Source: Clostridium gallinarum (GTDB taxonomy: Bacteria; Bacillota; Clostridia; Clostridiales; Clostridiaceae). From it: DNA of 64,000 bases. Numbering within the stretch: the stretch's first letter is position 1; each line of letters begins with the position of its first letter. Location: positions 1-64,000 of the forward strand of contig NZ_JACSQZ010000007.1 of NCBI RefSeq assembly GCF_014836325.1, in the 5' to 3' direction. Position numbers and translations under genes: made by a program. Positions 9,265-17,556 of the stretch are shown here, piece by piece. The notes beneath the pieces are model-generated. The model searched no databases. It saw nothing but the letters and a program-made list of their open reading frames with translations, and was not told the DNA's origin.

Positions 9265-10788
9265 CTATATAATTTCACCTTCTATATTCTTTCTATATCC
9301 TAGAGCTTCAAATATATGATATTCACATATTTTCTCTTTATTATCTAAATCAGCTATAGTACGAGAAACTTTCAAAATTTTATCATATCCTCTCATACTT
9401 AAATCAAACTTCTCATAATAGCTAGATAATAATATTCTAGCTGAATTATCTATATTAAATAAAGCATCTATATCTTTTCCTCTTACTTCAGAGTTATAAT
9501 TATATCTGCTTTCTCTAAATCTATATTTTTGTATTTCTCTTGCATTTATAACTCTTTCTCTCATTTGTTTAGAACTTAAGTTATCACTTTTTTTATTTAT
9601 ATCTTCACATTTTAGCTTTGGTACATAATTTAAAAGATCTATTCTGTCCAATAATGCTCTTGAAAGCCTTGCCATATATCTTTTTCTTTCCCATTCACTA
9701 CAAACACATTTATTATCACCACCAAACCCCAAATACTGGCCGCAGGGACAAGGATTACATGCTGCTATCAAAAGAAAATTAGATGGTAATTTATAAGTTC
9801 CATTAATTCTATTAATATTAATCACTTTTTCTTCCAAAGGTTCTCTTAAAACCTCTAACACATCTCTTTTAAATTCTAAAATCTCATCTAAAAACAATAC
9901 TCCATTATGTGCTAATGTTATTTCACCAGCCTTAACTTCCTTTCCCCCTCCAACTAAAGCAGTTTTAGTTATTGTATTATGAGGAGACCTAAAGGGTCTT
10001 GTTATTCTATTTTCTCCAAGAAACAAACCAGAAGCACTATATATTTTAGCTATTTCTATTTCTTCATTATAATTAAGTGGTGGCATTATTGAAGGTAAAG
10101 CTTTAGCTAGCATAGTTTTACCGGATCCTGGAGCTCCATATAAAAGAACATTATGCCTTCCAGCAGCTGAAATTTCCATAACTCTTTTAGAAGTTTTAAG
10201 TCCTACAACTTCTCCAAAATCAAATACACTTTCTTCATCAAATTCTTTTTCTTCATTAAATATATATGGTAATAAATCTTTGTTTTCAATAAAAGATATA
10301 ACTTCATTTAAATTTCTAAAAGGATAAAAATTTCCTACATTAAAATATCTAAGCTCTCTCAAATTGCTTAAGGGAAATATAAAATTGTTTTTTTTCATAT
10401 TTTCACCTTGAAATACAATTGGAAGAATACCCTTTATTTCTTTTAAATCTCCTCCCAAAGAAAGTTCTCCAAAAACAATAAAATCATTTAAATCCGTATT
10501 CTTAATTTGATTTGATTTCATTAAAATTCCTAAAGCTATAGGTAAATCTAATAATGATCCTATTTTCTTTATATCAGCTGGGGCTAAATTTATTGTTATT
10601 CTTCCTAGTGGAAATTCATATCCACTATTAACTATAGCCGATCTAACTCTTTCCCTTGATTCCTTTATAGAAGTATCCGGTAAACCTACTATGCTAAAAC
10701 TTGGCATTCCTTTATTAATATCTACTTCAACTGTTATAAGCATTCCATCTAAAGCATTATTTGTTGCACTTATAATTTCTATCGACAA
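9265..10788 (-). CDS. comM: YifB/ComM family Mg-chelatase-like AAA+ ATPase
   Basis: ComM proteins are hexameric helicases that promote branch migration in transformation. The sequence has an N-terminal Lon-protease-like domain, Walker A GAPGSGKTMLAKALP near residues 217-231, and Walker B with LFLDEILEF. A four-cysteine cluster (CNPCPCGQYLG, then CVCSEWE) and a C-terminal Mg-chelatase domain follow. A GTG at 10797 would give 510 aa but lacks a ribosome binding site. TTG 10788 has GAGGTGA 5 nt upstream, giving 507 aa. It heads the comM-dprA-topA run, divergent from yraN. Confidence 0.93.
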   Translation of the reverse strand: MSIEIISATNNALDGMLITVEVDINKGMPSFSIVGLPDTSIKESRERVRSAIVNSGYEFPLGRITINLAPADIKKIGSLLDLPIALGILMKSNQIKNTDLNDFIVFGELSLGGDLKEIKGILPIVFQGENMKKNNFIFPLSNLRELRYFNVGNFYPFRNLNEVISFIENKDLLPYIFNEEKEFDEESVFDFGEVVGLKTSKRVMEISAAGRHNVLLYGAPGSGKTMLAKALPSIMPPLNYNEEIEIAKIYSASGLFLGENRITRPFRSPHNTITKTALVGGGKEVKAGEITLAHNGVLFLDEILEFKRDVLEVLREPLEEKVININRINGTYKLPSNFLLIAACNPCPCGQYLGFGGDNKCVCSEWERKRYMARLSRALLDRIDLLNYVPKLKCEDINKKSDNLSSKQMRERVINAREIQKYRFRESRYNYNSEVRGKDIDALFNIDNSARILLSSYYEKFDLSMRGYDKILKVSRTIADLDNKEKICEYHIFEALGYRKNIEGEII

Positions 10789-10809
10789 ATCACTCACCTC
10801 TTTAAAGAT

Positions 10810-10874
10810 TATTGACCATAAGAATTATTTATTAATCATAAATATATGAATTTTTTATATTATTATAGTCAATA
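10810..10874. promoter_or_regulatory. Divergent comM/yraN promoter region with inverted repeat
   Basis: Near-perfect 12-bp inverted repeats (10810-10821 and 10863-10874, 11 of 12) each contain a TTGAC -35-like box, one per strand. The -10 regions would overlap in the AT-rich middle and match consensus poorly, so the assignment is tentative. Confidence 0.35.
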
Positions 10875-10892
10875 TTTAAAAAGGGTGATTTT

Positions 10893-11264
10893 ATGAAAAA
10901 ATATAATAAAGATATTGGTAACTATGGAGAAAGTTTAGCATTAGAATTTTTAAAGAAAAATAATTATGATATTATTTGTAGAAATTTTAGAACTAGAAAT
11001 GGAGAAATAGATATAATATGTAAATTCAAAGATATTATAGTTTTTATAGAAGTAAAAAGTAGGTATAGCTATACCTTTGGATTACCAAATGAAGCTGTTA
11101 CCTACTTAAAACAAAAACAAATAATTAGTATGTCTAAATATTTTTTAATTAAAAATAAATTATTTAATTATAATTGTAGATTTGATGTTATAGAAATTTA
11201 TTTTAATAAAAATAATAATTTATATGATATAAATCATTTAAAAGATGCTTTTAGGTTATATTAA
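10893..11264 (+). CDS. yraN: UPF0102 family endonuclease-fold protein YraN
   Basis: Small PD-(D/E)XK-fold protein of poorly known function, often encoded beside rnhB. The 123-aa sequence contains GNYGESLALEFLKKN near the N-terminus, the family core RNGEIDIICKF (near residues 37-47) and VFIEVKSR (near 51-58). These supply the Glu/Asp/Lys expected of the nuclease-like site. AAGGGTG lies 7 nt before ATG 10893. It is the only plus-strand gene in the left 28 kb, divergent from comM and convergent with rnhB, whose stop is only 5 nt away. Confidence 0.93.
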   Translation: MKKYNKDIGNYGESLALEFLKKNNYDIICRNFRTRNGEIDIICKFKDIIVFIEVKSRYSYTFGLPNEAVTYLKQKQIISMSKYFLIKNKLFNYNCRFDVIEIYFNKNNNLYDINHLKDAFRLY

Positions 11265-11268
11265 AATA

Positions 11269-12081
11269 TTATAATATATTTTTCAAGAATGACATTCTGT
11301 GTATTTTACATGGTCCATATTCTTTTATTCCTTCTATATGTTTAGTTGTACCATAACCAGCATTTTCTTCAAAAGCATAATAAGGATATTCCTTTGAATA
11401 TTCCTTCATTAAATTATCTCTATAAACCTTAGCCAATATAGATGCTGCAGCTATAGATGCTGATTTTGCATCTCCTTTAATTACAGATTTATTTTCTATA
11501 TTTATCCCTTTAACTAAATATCCATCTGACAAAACTAAATCTGGTTTTATGGACATAGAATTACATGCTTCTAAAAATATCTGGTTATTACAAAATGCTA
11601 TTCCATTTTTATCAATTTCATTACTTGATTTTTCTGCTATATAGTAAGCTAATGCTTTATCCTTAATTTCTTTTGCTAATTCCTCTCTTTTCTTTTCTGA
11701 TAATTTCTTTGAATCATTTAGCCAAAGAATTAACTCATCATCTAATACATTTAAATCTAAAATAACAGCACATGCAACAATAGGTCCTGCTAAAGGTCCA
11801 CGACCAACCTCATCTACACCTGCTACATATGTATAATTTCCAAATCCTTTATCAAAATTATACATTTTTTTTACTCTTTCACACTCAAGTTTTATCTTTT
11901 CTCTTTCTTTTTTTATTTTTTCACTTAATGCTTTAACATTTTTTCTATTATCTAAAGCTAATTTATCAATTAAATATACAAGTTCTGCATTATTTCTTTC
12001 TTCTTTTATATTTATCTTATCTACAAAACTTTTTATATCTTTATAACTTAAACTCTCAATATTAATATTTAATAATTCCAT
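11269..12081 (-). CDS. rnhB: Ribonuclease HII
   Basis: Removes ribonucleotides and RNA primers from DNA. The catalytic motif VAGVDEVGRGPLAGP lies near residues 85-99, and conserved LSDG, KGDAKSASIAAASILAKVYRD and the C-terminal GYGTTKH follow. The first roughly 75 residues, lysine/glutamate rich, are an N-terminal extension common in Firmicute RNase HII. ATG 12081 is chosen over the track-like TTG at 12102 because the GAGGA site precedes it and it follows the rbgA stop by 2 nt. The resulting length is 270 aa. Confidence 0.96.
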   Translation of the reverse strand: MELLNINIESLSYKDIKSFVDKINIKEERNNAELVYLIDKLALDNRKNVKALSEKIKKEREKIKLECERVKKMYNFDKGFGNYTYVAGVDEVGRGPLAGPIVACAVILDLNVLDDELILWLNDSKKLSEKKREELAKEIKDKALAYYIAEKSSNEIDKNGIAFCNNQIFLEACNSMSIKPDLVLSDGYLVKGINIENKSVIKGDAKSASIAAASILAKVYRDNLMKEYSKEYPYYAFEENAGYGTTKHIEGIKEYGPCKIHRMSFLKNIL

Positions 12082-12082
12082 A

Positions 12083-12946
12083 CTATTCCTCAATTTCTTC
12101 ATTTGGATGTTCTAATGAAATATTTCCTATTTTTCCACCTCTAAATTCATCTAATAAAATTACTGCAATTCTATTATAATCTATTTCGCCGCCTTTAATT
12201 AAACATCCTCTTTTTCTTGCAATGCTATTCAGTGTCTCAAGAGGATCTTCATTAACATCATCTATTTTATATCTTTCTATCAAATTAGCTTTATAATATT
12301 CCTGTAGTCTCTTGACTAAATTAAAAGATAATTCCTCAATATCCATAATTTCATCTTTTATTGCACCTGTAAAAGCAAGGTTAAGAGCTGTTTTTTCATC
12401 TTCAAATTTAGGCCATAAAACTCCTGGAGTATCTAGCATTTCAATATCCATTTTAGTCTTTATCCATTGTTTGCTCTTTGTAACACCTGGTCTATCCCCT
12501 GTTTTAGCTATATTATTCTTTGCCATTTTATTTATAAATGTAGATTTTCCTACGTTAGGTATACCAACTACCATAACTCTCATTTGAATTTTTACTAATC
12601 CCTTAGCTTTTAATCTATCATGCTTTTCCTTTAGTAATAAATCTAATGTAGGTTTTATTTGATTTAATCCCTTCCCTGTTAAACAATTCACCTCTAAAAC
12701 TTTAACATTTTCTGAAGATAAATGATTGATCCACATTTTAGTTACTTTATTTTCCGATAAATCACTTTTGTTTAAAAGTATTATTCTAGGTTTTCCTTCA
12801 CAAAGTTTATCTATATCAGGGTTGGCTGAACTTCTTGGTATTCTTGCATCTCTAATTTCTATTACCGCATCTACTAATTTTAAATTTTCCTTAATTTCTC
12901 TTTGAGTTTTTTTCATATGCCCTGGAAACCAGTTTATTTTACCCAT
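12083..12946 (-). CDS. rbgA: Ribosome biogenesis GTPase A
   Basis: GTPase needed for late maturation of the 50S subunit. It is circularly permuted: the G4 motif NKSD (near residues 59-62) comes before G1 GIPNVGKSTFINKM (near 132-145) and the DTPG motif (near 178). The C-terminal ANTAR-like RNA-binding region is present. The 287-aa length is normal. GGAGG precedes ATG 12946. It is translationally linked to rnhB (2-nt gap) and has an unusual stem-closed element about 80 nt upstream of its start. Confidence 0.96.
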   Translation of the reverse strand: MGKINWFPGHMKKTQREIKENLKLVDAVIEIRDARIPRSSANPDIDKLCEGKPRIILLNKSDLSENKVTKMWINHLSSENVKVLEVNCLTGKGLNQIKPTLDLLLKEKHDRLKAKGLVKIQMRVMVVGIPNVGKSTFINKMAKNNIAKTGDRPGVTKSKQWIKTKMDIEMLDTPGVLWPKFEDEKTALNLAFTGAIKDEIMDIEELSFNLVKRLQEYYKANLIERYKIDDVNEDPLETLNSIARKRGCLIKGGEIDYNRIAVILLDEFRGGKIGNISLEHPNEEIEE

Positions 12947-13028
12947 ATTAATTCCTCCGTATTAAATATTTAATCATAGTTATGTATAAATTTTATTATA
13001 TAAATATTGTTTAATTCAAATAAAAATA

Positions 13029-13091
13029 ATGCTATATAAGTTTGCTTTTTTAGTAGCCTTAGCTCCAAGTCATAACAATCTTATATAGCAT
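13029..13091. other. Stem-closed 63-nt element upstream of rbgA
   Basis: A perfect 12-bp inverted repeat (13029-13040 with 13080-13091) encloses 39 nt that are richer in G and C than the flanks. On the minus strand the closing stem is followed by a T-rich stretch. It lies in the 263-nt gap between the rplS terminator and rbgA. It could be a leader structure, a small RNA or a miniature repeat; I do not recognise it. Confidence 0.5.
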
Positions 13092-13163
13092 ACTTAAAAG
13101 ATAAATGAAGTAAATTAAAAATAGTTAATATACATAAAAACTTTTTATAATTTCCTATATATT

Positions 13164-13192
13164 AAAGAAAAAGGGACTTAAAAAAGTCCCTT
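13164..13192 (-). terminator. Terminator after rplS
   Basis: A perfect 9-bp stem (13171-13179 with 13184-13192, AAGGGACTT) is followed by a T-rich run on the minus strand. It lies about 18 nt after the rplS stop. Confidence 0.9.
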
Positions 13193-13209
13193 ACTTAATC
13201 ATCAGATTA

Positions 13210-13560
13210 TTATCTAACGTTTAATTCTTTAACTTTAGCAGCCTTACCTACTCTATCTCTTAAGTAGAATAACTTAGCTCTTCTAACTTTACCTTTTCTT
13301 ACTACTTCCATTCTATCAATGCTTGGAGCGTTCATTGGGAAAGTTCTTTCTACTCCAGTTCCGTAAGCAACTCTTCTTACAGTGAAAGTTTCTCTTAATC
13401 CACCGTTTTGCTTCTTAATAACTGTTCCTTCAAACATTTGGATTCTTTCTCTTGATCCTTCTTTGATCTTAACATAAACTTTAACAGTGTCTCCAACGTT
13501 GAAGTTTGGTAGATCATTTCTTAATTGTTCTGCTTCTATAGCTCTTATTATTTCGTTCAT
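13210..13560 (-). CDS. rplS: 50S ribosomal protein L19
   Basis: Large-subunit protein at the 30S/50S interface. The 116-aa protein begins [20 protein letters not shown] and contains the signature [19 protein letters not shown] near residues 64-82, ending near [15 protein letters not shown] longer open frame starts at 13602, but the GGAGGG site is positioned for ATG 13560 and the upstream codons overlap the leader RNA. It follows trmD as in most bacteria, with its own structured leader and a terminator after it. Confidence 0.97.
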   Translation of the reverse strand: MNEIIRAIEAEQLRNDLPNFNVGDTVKVYVKIKEGSRERIQMFEGTVIKKQNGGLRETFTVRRVAYGTGVERTFPMNAPSIDRMEVVRKGKVRRAKLFYLRDRVGKAAKVKELNVR

Positions 13561-13632
13561 TGTGTAGTCCCTCCTTAAATTTTTATTAGACGTTCTTAAC
13601 AAGTTCTTGACAGAGGACCGCCCGTACTAACA
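13561..13632 (-). ncRNA. Candidate L19 leader (ribosomal protein autoregulatory element)
   Basis: The minus-strand sequence upstream of rplS contains GTTAGTACGGGCGGTCCTCT and is much more GC-rich than its surroundings. GGTCCT (13619-13614) can pair with GGGACT (13571-13566) beside the rplS ribosome binding site and so hide it. Position, size and conserved-looking GGGCGGTCC agree with the Firmicute L19 leader family known from comparative genomics. The assignment is from memory, not from a covariance search. Confidence 0.6.
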
Positions 13633-13673
13633 CAAAGGTAATTCTAACATAATTAATATTATTATTCAATATT

Positions 13674-14387
13674 TTATTTATATTTTTCTAATATTTTTTT
13701 ATCTTCTTTACTCAAGATAATTTTATCATATAAATCTTTTCTTCTTTCCTTTGTCAGAATTAAAGATTGTGCTCTTCTCCATTTTCTTATATTCTCATGA
13801 TGCCCAGAAAGTAAAACCTGCGGAACCTTTTCTCCCTCAAATTCTTCAGGTCTTGTATACTGAGGATATTCAAGTAACCCTTCTGAAAATGATTCATCTT
13901 CATAGCTCTCTTCTTTTCCTAAAACTCCATTTCTTAATCTTAAAATAGAATCCACCACTGGAATAGCTGCCATTTCTCCACCTGTTAATATAAAATCCCC
14001 TAAAGATATTTCTAAATCTATGTACTTATAGACTCTTTCATCTATACCTTCATAATGTCCACATACAAAAATAAGCTCTTCTTCTTTTGCTAATTCCATT
14101 GCCATTTTTTGATTAAAAGTTTTTCCTCTTGGCCCTAAGAAGATAACTTTTCCCTTATTTTCTTTCTTACAGTGTCTTATAGAATCTACAAGAGGCTGAG
14201 GAGTCATTACCATTCCCGCTCCTCCTCCATAAGGATAATCATCTACTTTTTTATGTTTATTTAATGTGAAATCTCTAATATTTATAGGTGAAATTTCTAC
14301 AATTCCCTTGTCCTTAGCTTTTCCAATTATACTATGATTAAAAATATCAAACATTTCAGGAAATAATGTAAGAATATTAATCTTCAT
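13674..14387 (-). CDS. trmD: tRNA (guanine-37-N1)-methyltransferase
   Basis: Methylates G37 beside the anticodon and prevents frameshifting. The 237-aa SPOUT enzyme shows [14 protein letters not shown] near residues 54-67, [13 protein letters not shown] near 108-120 and the knot loop GDFILTGGE near 130-138. It overlaps the rimM end by 11 nt, indicating translational coupling. The canonical order rpsP-khpA-rimM-trmD-rplS is kept. Confidence 0.97.
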   Translation of the reverse strand: MKINILTLFPEMFDIFNHSIIGKAKDKGIVEISPINIRDFTLNKHKKVDDYPYGGGAGMVMTPQPLVDSIRHCKKENKGKVIFLGPRGKTFNQKMAMELAKEEELIFVCGHYEGIDERVYKYIDLEISLGDFILTGGEMAAIPVVDSILRLRNGVLGKEESYEDESFSEGLLEYPQYTRPEEFEGEKVPQVLLSGHHENIRKWRRAQSLILTKERRKDLYDKIILSKEDKKILEKYK

Positions 14388-14874
14388 CTTGCCATTCTCC
14401 TACAGGTTTTATGATTATTTTTTTATTTTCAACATCAATATCTGTAACTATATCTAAAAGTACAGGTATTAAAAGTTCTTTAGGCTTTCTAATCCAGTAT
14501 ACATCATTGTTTTTTGTTTGAATTACATCATAAATTTTCCCTAAGTCTTTTCCTTCAGTATCATATACATTACATCCTATTATATCTGCAATATAATAAG
14601 TATCTTCTTCTAAAGGAACTGCATACTCTCTTGGAATTTCCATATATTTATTTTTATATTTTTCAGCTTCCTCAATAGAATTAATCCCTTCCACTTTAAC
14701 AATAACTCTATCCTTTTGATATTTACAACCTTCTATATTTCTCTTTATTCCATCTATAAGAACAAATTCTAATTCATTATATCTTTTAGGATCATCTGTT
14801 AATGGTATTACTTTAACTTCTCCTTTTAATCCATGAGTATTAACTATTTTACCAACTCTTAAAATTTCCTTCAT
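14377..14874 (-). CDS. rimM: 16S rRNA maturation factor RimM
   Basis: Assists assembly of the 30S head and binds S19. The 165-aa protein has the N-terminal barrel ([20 protein letters not shown], residues 3-22) and a C-terminal PRC-barrel half with [11 protein letters not shown] near 91-101. A longer frame starts at 14928, but AGAGGTG lies directly upstream of ATG 14874 and family proteins begin here. It overlaps trmD. Confidence 0.96.
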   Translation of the reverse strand: MKEILRVGKIVNTHGLKGEVKVIPLTDDPKRYNELEFVLIDGIKRNIEGCKYQKDRVIVKVEGINSIEEAEKYKNKYMEIPREYAVPLEEDTYYIADIIGCNVYDTEGKDLGKIYDVIQTKNNDVYWIRKPKELLIPVLLDIVTDIDVENKKIIIKPVGEWQDED

Positions 14875-14947
14875 ATTGCACCTCTTATCTTTATTATATA
14901 TTGTATATAAACAAATAATATATTTCATTTGTTACCTAATTAGTATT

Positions 14948-15010
14948 TCAAAATTTATTATTTTGCATATTAATATTTCTAATATTTCCATTTTCATTAT
15001 ATAGACACAT
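14948..15010 (-). CDS. Possible 20-codon small ORF between khpA and rimM
   Basis: ATG 15010 opens a 20-codon frame beginning MCLYNENGNIRNINMQ. A strong AGGAGGT lies about 13 nt upstream, a slightly long spacing, and is flanked by a 6-bp inverted repeat. It lies after the khpA terminator and has no resemblance to a family I can name. It could be a leader peptide for rimM, a decayed gene or chance. Confidence 0.25.
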   Translation of the reverse strand: MCLYNENGNIRNINMQNNKF

Positions 15011-15056
15011 TAGAAGTATTACAACCTCCTAATAAAAATATACTTATAATCTTAAT

Positions 15057-15085
15057 TAAAAAGAGTTAGGATTACCCTAACTCTT
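15057..15085 (-). terminator. Terminator after khpA
   Basis: A perfect 10-bp stem (15061-15070 with 15076-15085) overlaps the khpA stop and is followed by a five-base T run on the minus strand. Confidence 0.85.
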
Positions 15086-15316
15086 CTTATCAATAATTTC
15101 AACTACTACTTTTTTATCTTCTCTCATGGCTGCTGCTTTTACAACAGTTCTAATAGCCTTTGCTATTCTTCCCTGTTTGCCTATTACTTTTCCCATATCT
15201 GCAGGAGCAACCTTTAGTTCCAGAATAATTGATTGCTCTCCTTGTATTTCATTTACATGAACTTCATTTGGATTATCCACAAGGGATTTAGCTATACCTT
15301 CAATTAATTCCTTCAT
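15077..15316 (-). CDS. khpA: KH-domain RNA-binding protein KhpA (YlqC)
   Basis: Small KH protein that in Gram-positive bacteria works with KhpB/Jag in RNA binding and cell-envelope control. The 79-aa sequence has the KH signature MGKVIGKQGRIAKAIRTVV (near residues 45-63). ATG 15316 is preferred to the overlapping GTG 15322. The obvious strong ribosome binding site AGGAGGTGA is 31 nt upstream, separated by a perfect 9-bp hairpin that would bring it to about 9 nt. It is 45 nt after rpsP, its normal neighbour. Confidence 0.93.
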   Translation of the reverse strand: MKELIEGIAKSLVDNPNEVHVNEIQGEQSIILELKVAPADMGKVIGKQGRIAKAIRTVVKAAAMREDKKVVVEIIDKKS

Positions 15317-15322
15317 AAACAC

Positions 15323-15356
15323 CTGTAATTATATTTAATTACAGAGTTCACCTCCT
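15323..15356 (-). promoter_or_regulatory. Shine-Dalgarno/hairpin/start arrangement of khpA
   Basis: AGGAGGTGA (15356-15348), a perfect 9-bp stem with 4-nt loop (15336-15344 with 15323-15331), and ATG at 15316. The linear distance from the site to the start is 31 nt. Subtracting the 22-nt hairpin leaves 9 nt, the usual spacing. Confidence 0.6.
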
Positions 15357-15361
15357 AAAAA

Positions 15362-15607
15362 TTACTTATTTAGTCCTGCTTGAGTAAATAGTCTCTTAAC
15401 TACATCTGTTGGTTGAGCTCCATTTTGAACCCATTTAGTAGCTTTTTCTTCGTTGATTTTGATTTCAGCTGGTTCAGTTAAAGGATTGTAGTATCCAATT
15501 TCTTCGATGAATCTACCATCTCTTGGTGCTCTTGAATCAGCAACAACTATTCTATAGAAAGGAGCTTTCTTAGCACCCATTCTTCTTAATCTGATTTTTA
15601 CTGCCAT
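15362..15607 (-). CDS. rpsP: 30S ribosomal protein S16
   Basis: Small-subunit assembly protein. The 81-aa sequence starts [20 protein letters not shown] and contains [20 protein letters not shown], typical for S16. The frame is open six codons further upstream, but AGGAGGTG is 6 nt before ATG 15607. It lies 33 nt after ffh and leads the rpsP-khpA pair. Confidence 0.98.
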   Translation of the reverse strand: MAVKIRLRRMGAKKAPFYRIVVADSRAPRDGRFIEEIGYYNPLTEPAEIKINEEKATKWVQNGAQPTDVVKRLFTQAGLNK

Positions 15608-15640
15608 GTTTTTCACCTCCTTCAAAAAATACTATTTATT

Positions 15641-16993
15641 TTAACTCATAAAAGGTAATTTACCAAAGAATCCTTTTTTAGATTTCTTTTGAAAAGATTT
15701 CATTTGTTTCATTTGCTTTCTCATCATATCAAAGCCCTTAATGAGTTTATTAACATCTTGTAGTGAAGTACCTGATCCCTTAGCAATTCTTTTCTTTCTT
15801 GAAGAAGAACCTGCTATAAGCTTTGGATTTCTTCTTTCTTTAGGTGTCATAGAATATATTATAGATTTAACTTTATTTAATTCTTTTTCACCAGCATCGA
15901 AATCTATATCTTTTGCTTCTTTTGGTAATCCAGGTATCATTTCAATTATCTTGCTTAAAGATCCAAGTTTTTTCATTTGTTCCATTGCGCTTAAATAATC
16001 TTCATAAGTAAAATCATTTTCTAGCATCTTGGCACTTAGTTCTTTAGCTTCATTATCGTCAAAGGCTTGCTGAGCTTTTTCTATTAATGAAAGGACATCG
16101 CCCATTCCTAATATTCTTGAAGCCATTCTATCTGGATAGAAAACTTCAAAATCGCTCATTTTTTCGCCTACACCAATATATTTAATTGGTTTTTCAGTAA
16201 TATGTCTTATTGATAAAGCTGCTCCACCTCTAGTATCACCATCAAGTTTAGTTAAAATAACACCAGAAACATCTAATATATTATTAAAGCTTTCAGCAAC
16301 ATTAACTGCATCTTGACCTGTCATAGAATCTACAACAAGTAGTATTTCTTGAGGTTTAACTTCTTCTTTTATAGATTTTAATTCATCCATAAGAGTTTCA
16401 TCTATATGAAGTCTACCAGCTGTATCTATTATTATTACATTATTTCCATTTTCCCTTGCGTGAGCTATTCCTGCTTTTGCTATATCAACTGGATTAACCT
16501 TATCACCCATTTGGAAAACTGGAATATCAATCTGCTTTCCAACTACCTCTAATTGTTTTATAGCTGCTGGTCTATATATATCGCAGGCTACTAATAGAGG
16601 CTTTTTATTTTGTTTTCTAAGTTGTAGTGCTAGCTTCCCACTCATTGTGGTCTTACCTGCCCCTTGCAGACCAACCATCATTATTACAGTTGGACCTACA
16701 GAGTTAAAGTTTAATTTACTTTCACTACCTCCCATAAGTTCAGTAAGTTCTTCGTTAACTATTTTTATAACCTGTTGCGCTGGAGTTAAGCTTTCTAAAA
16801 CTTCATCACCAACACACTTTTCGCTAACTCTAGAAATAAACTGCTTAACTACTTTAAAGTTAACATCAGCTTCTAGCAAAGCTAGTTTTACTTCCCTCAT
16901 GGCTTCTTTTATATCTTTTTCAGTAAGCTTTCCTTTACCTCTAAGTTTTTTAAAAGCTTCCTGTAATTTATCGGATAAACCTTCAAAAGCCAT
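15641..16993 (-). CDS. ffh: Signal recognition particle protein Ffh
   Basis: GTPase that binds 4.5S/scRNA and signal sequences and delivers ribosomes to FtsY. The 450-aa protein has an N domain (residues 1-90) and a G domain with GLQGAGKTTMSGKL near 108, DTAGRLHIDE near 190, and TKLDGDTRGG near 248. The methionine-rich M domain follows, ending in MRKQMKQMKSFQKK. GGAGGG precedes ATG 16993. It follows ylxM by 19 nt, forming the ftsY-ylxM-ffh SRP cluster. Confidence 0.98.
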   Translation of the reverse strand: MAFEGLSDKLQEAFKKLRGKGKLTEKDIKEAMREVKLALLEADVNFKVVKQFISRVSEKCVGDEVLESLTPAQQVIKIVNEELTELMGGSESKLNFNSVGPTVIMMVGLQGAGKTTMSGKLALQLRKQNKKPLLVACDIYRPAAIKQLEVVGKQIDIPVFQMGDKVNPVDIAKAGIAHARENGNNVIIIDTAGRLHIDETLMDELKSIKEEVKPQEILLVVDSMTGQDAVNVAESFNNILDVSGVILTKLDGDTRGGAALSIRHITEKPIKYIGVGEKMSDFEVFYPDRMASRILGMGDVLSLIEKAQQAFDDNEAKELSAKMLENDFTYEDYLSAMEQMKKLGSLSKIIEMIPGLPKEAKDIDFDAGEKELNKVKSIIYSMTPKERRNPKLIAGSSSRKKRIAKGSGTSLQDVNKLIKGFDMMRKQMKQMKSFQKKSKKGFFGKLPFMS

Positions 16994-17012
16994 ATTAAAC
17001 CCTCCTATGATT

Positions 17013-17342
17013 TTATAACTCTTCTAATATATTTTTATATTTATTATAATCTTCTGTGCTTAAAGAATATTTATCTTTTAAATCATTAAGAAGATTAATA
17101 ATTATTTCTTCTTGCTTAAAACTTTTTTCAAGCAAATTAAGTTTCTCCTCATAGGATAGAAATTGTTTATAGCATCTCTTTATTAAATCATGGATAGCTT
17201 GACGACTTGTGTTATTCAATTCAGCAATTTCAGCTAAGGATAAATCCTCATTATAATAAAGCTCCATAATTTTATATTGTTTTTCAGTTAATAATGGCCC
17301 ATATAAATCCATTAATAATGAAATCTCAACCCTATCTTCCAT
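17013..17342 (-). CDS. ylxM: SRP-operon helix-turn-helix protein YlxM (UPF0122)
   Basis: A sigma-70-region-4-like helix-turn-helix protein, always beside ffh. In streptococci it binds Ffh and scRNA and modulates SRP GTPase activity. The 109-aa sequence has [19 protein letters not shown] and the helix-turn-helix [20 protein letters not shown] near residues 36-55. AAGGTGATG precedes ATG 17342. The gap to ffh is 19 nt. Confidence 0.93.
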   Translation of the reverse strand: MEDRVEISLLMDLYGPLLTEKQYKIMELYYNEDLSLAEIAELNNTSRQAIHDLIKRCYKQFLSYEEKLNLLEKSFKQEEIIINLLNDLKDKYSLSTEDYNKYKNILEEL

Positions 17343-17419
17343 TTCATCACCTTACCCACAAAAGAGATTTTAACAAAACAACTCTATACTGTCAAGTACT
17401 TTTACTTAACACCCTATAA

Positions 17420-17556
17420 AAAATTTAAAATGTAAAATGTAGAATTAAGAATTATGGAAATAACTTAACTTTGCTAAGTTATGAATTTTAAGAAATTCAG
17501 ATTCCTCTGAATTTCAACATAAATTTTTCATTCTTAATTCTTAATTTTTAATTTAG
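17420..17556. repeat. MITE-like multi-hairpin element between ftsY and ylxM
   Basis: A perfect 12-bp inverted repeat (17441-17452 with 17530-17541, AGAATTAAGAAT) encloses two inner hairpins: 17460-17467 with 17475-17482 (8 bp), and 17492-17501 with 17506-17515 (perfect 10 bp, 4-nt loop). The outer flanks are A/T runs that remain partly complementary. The right end overlaps the ftsY stop. There is no coding capacity. Its form resembles miniature inverted-repeat elements; copy number cannot be judged from one window. Confidence 0.5.

Noticed and set aside
13561-13602. N-terminal extension of L19 to 13602
   Set aside because: The extension overlaps the leader RNA and the ribosome binding site, and L19 proteins begin at the 13560 ATG.
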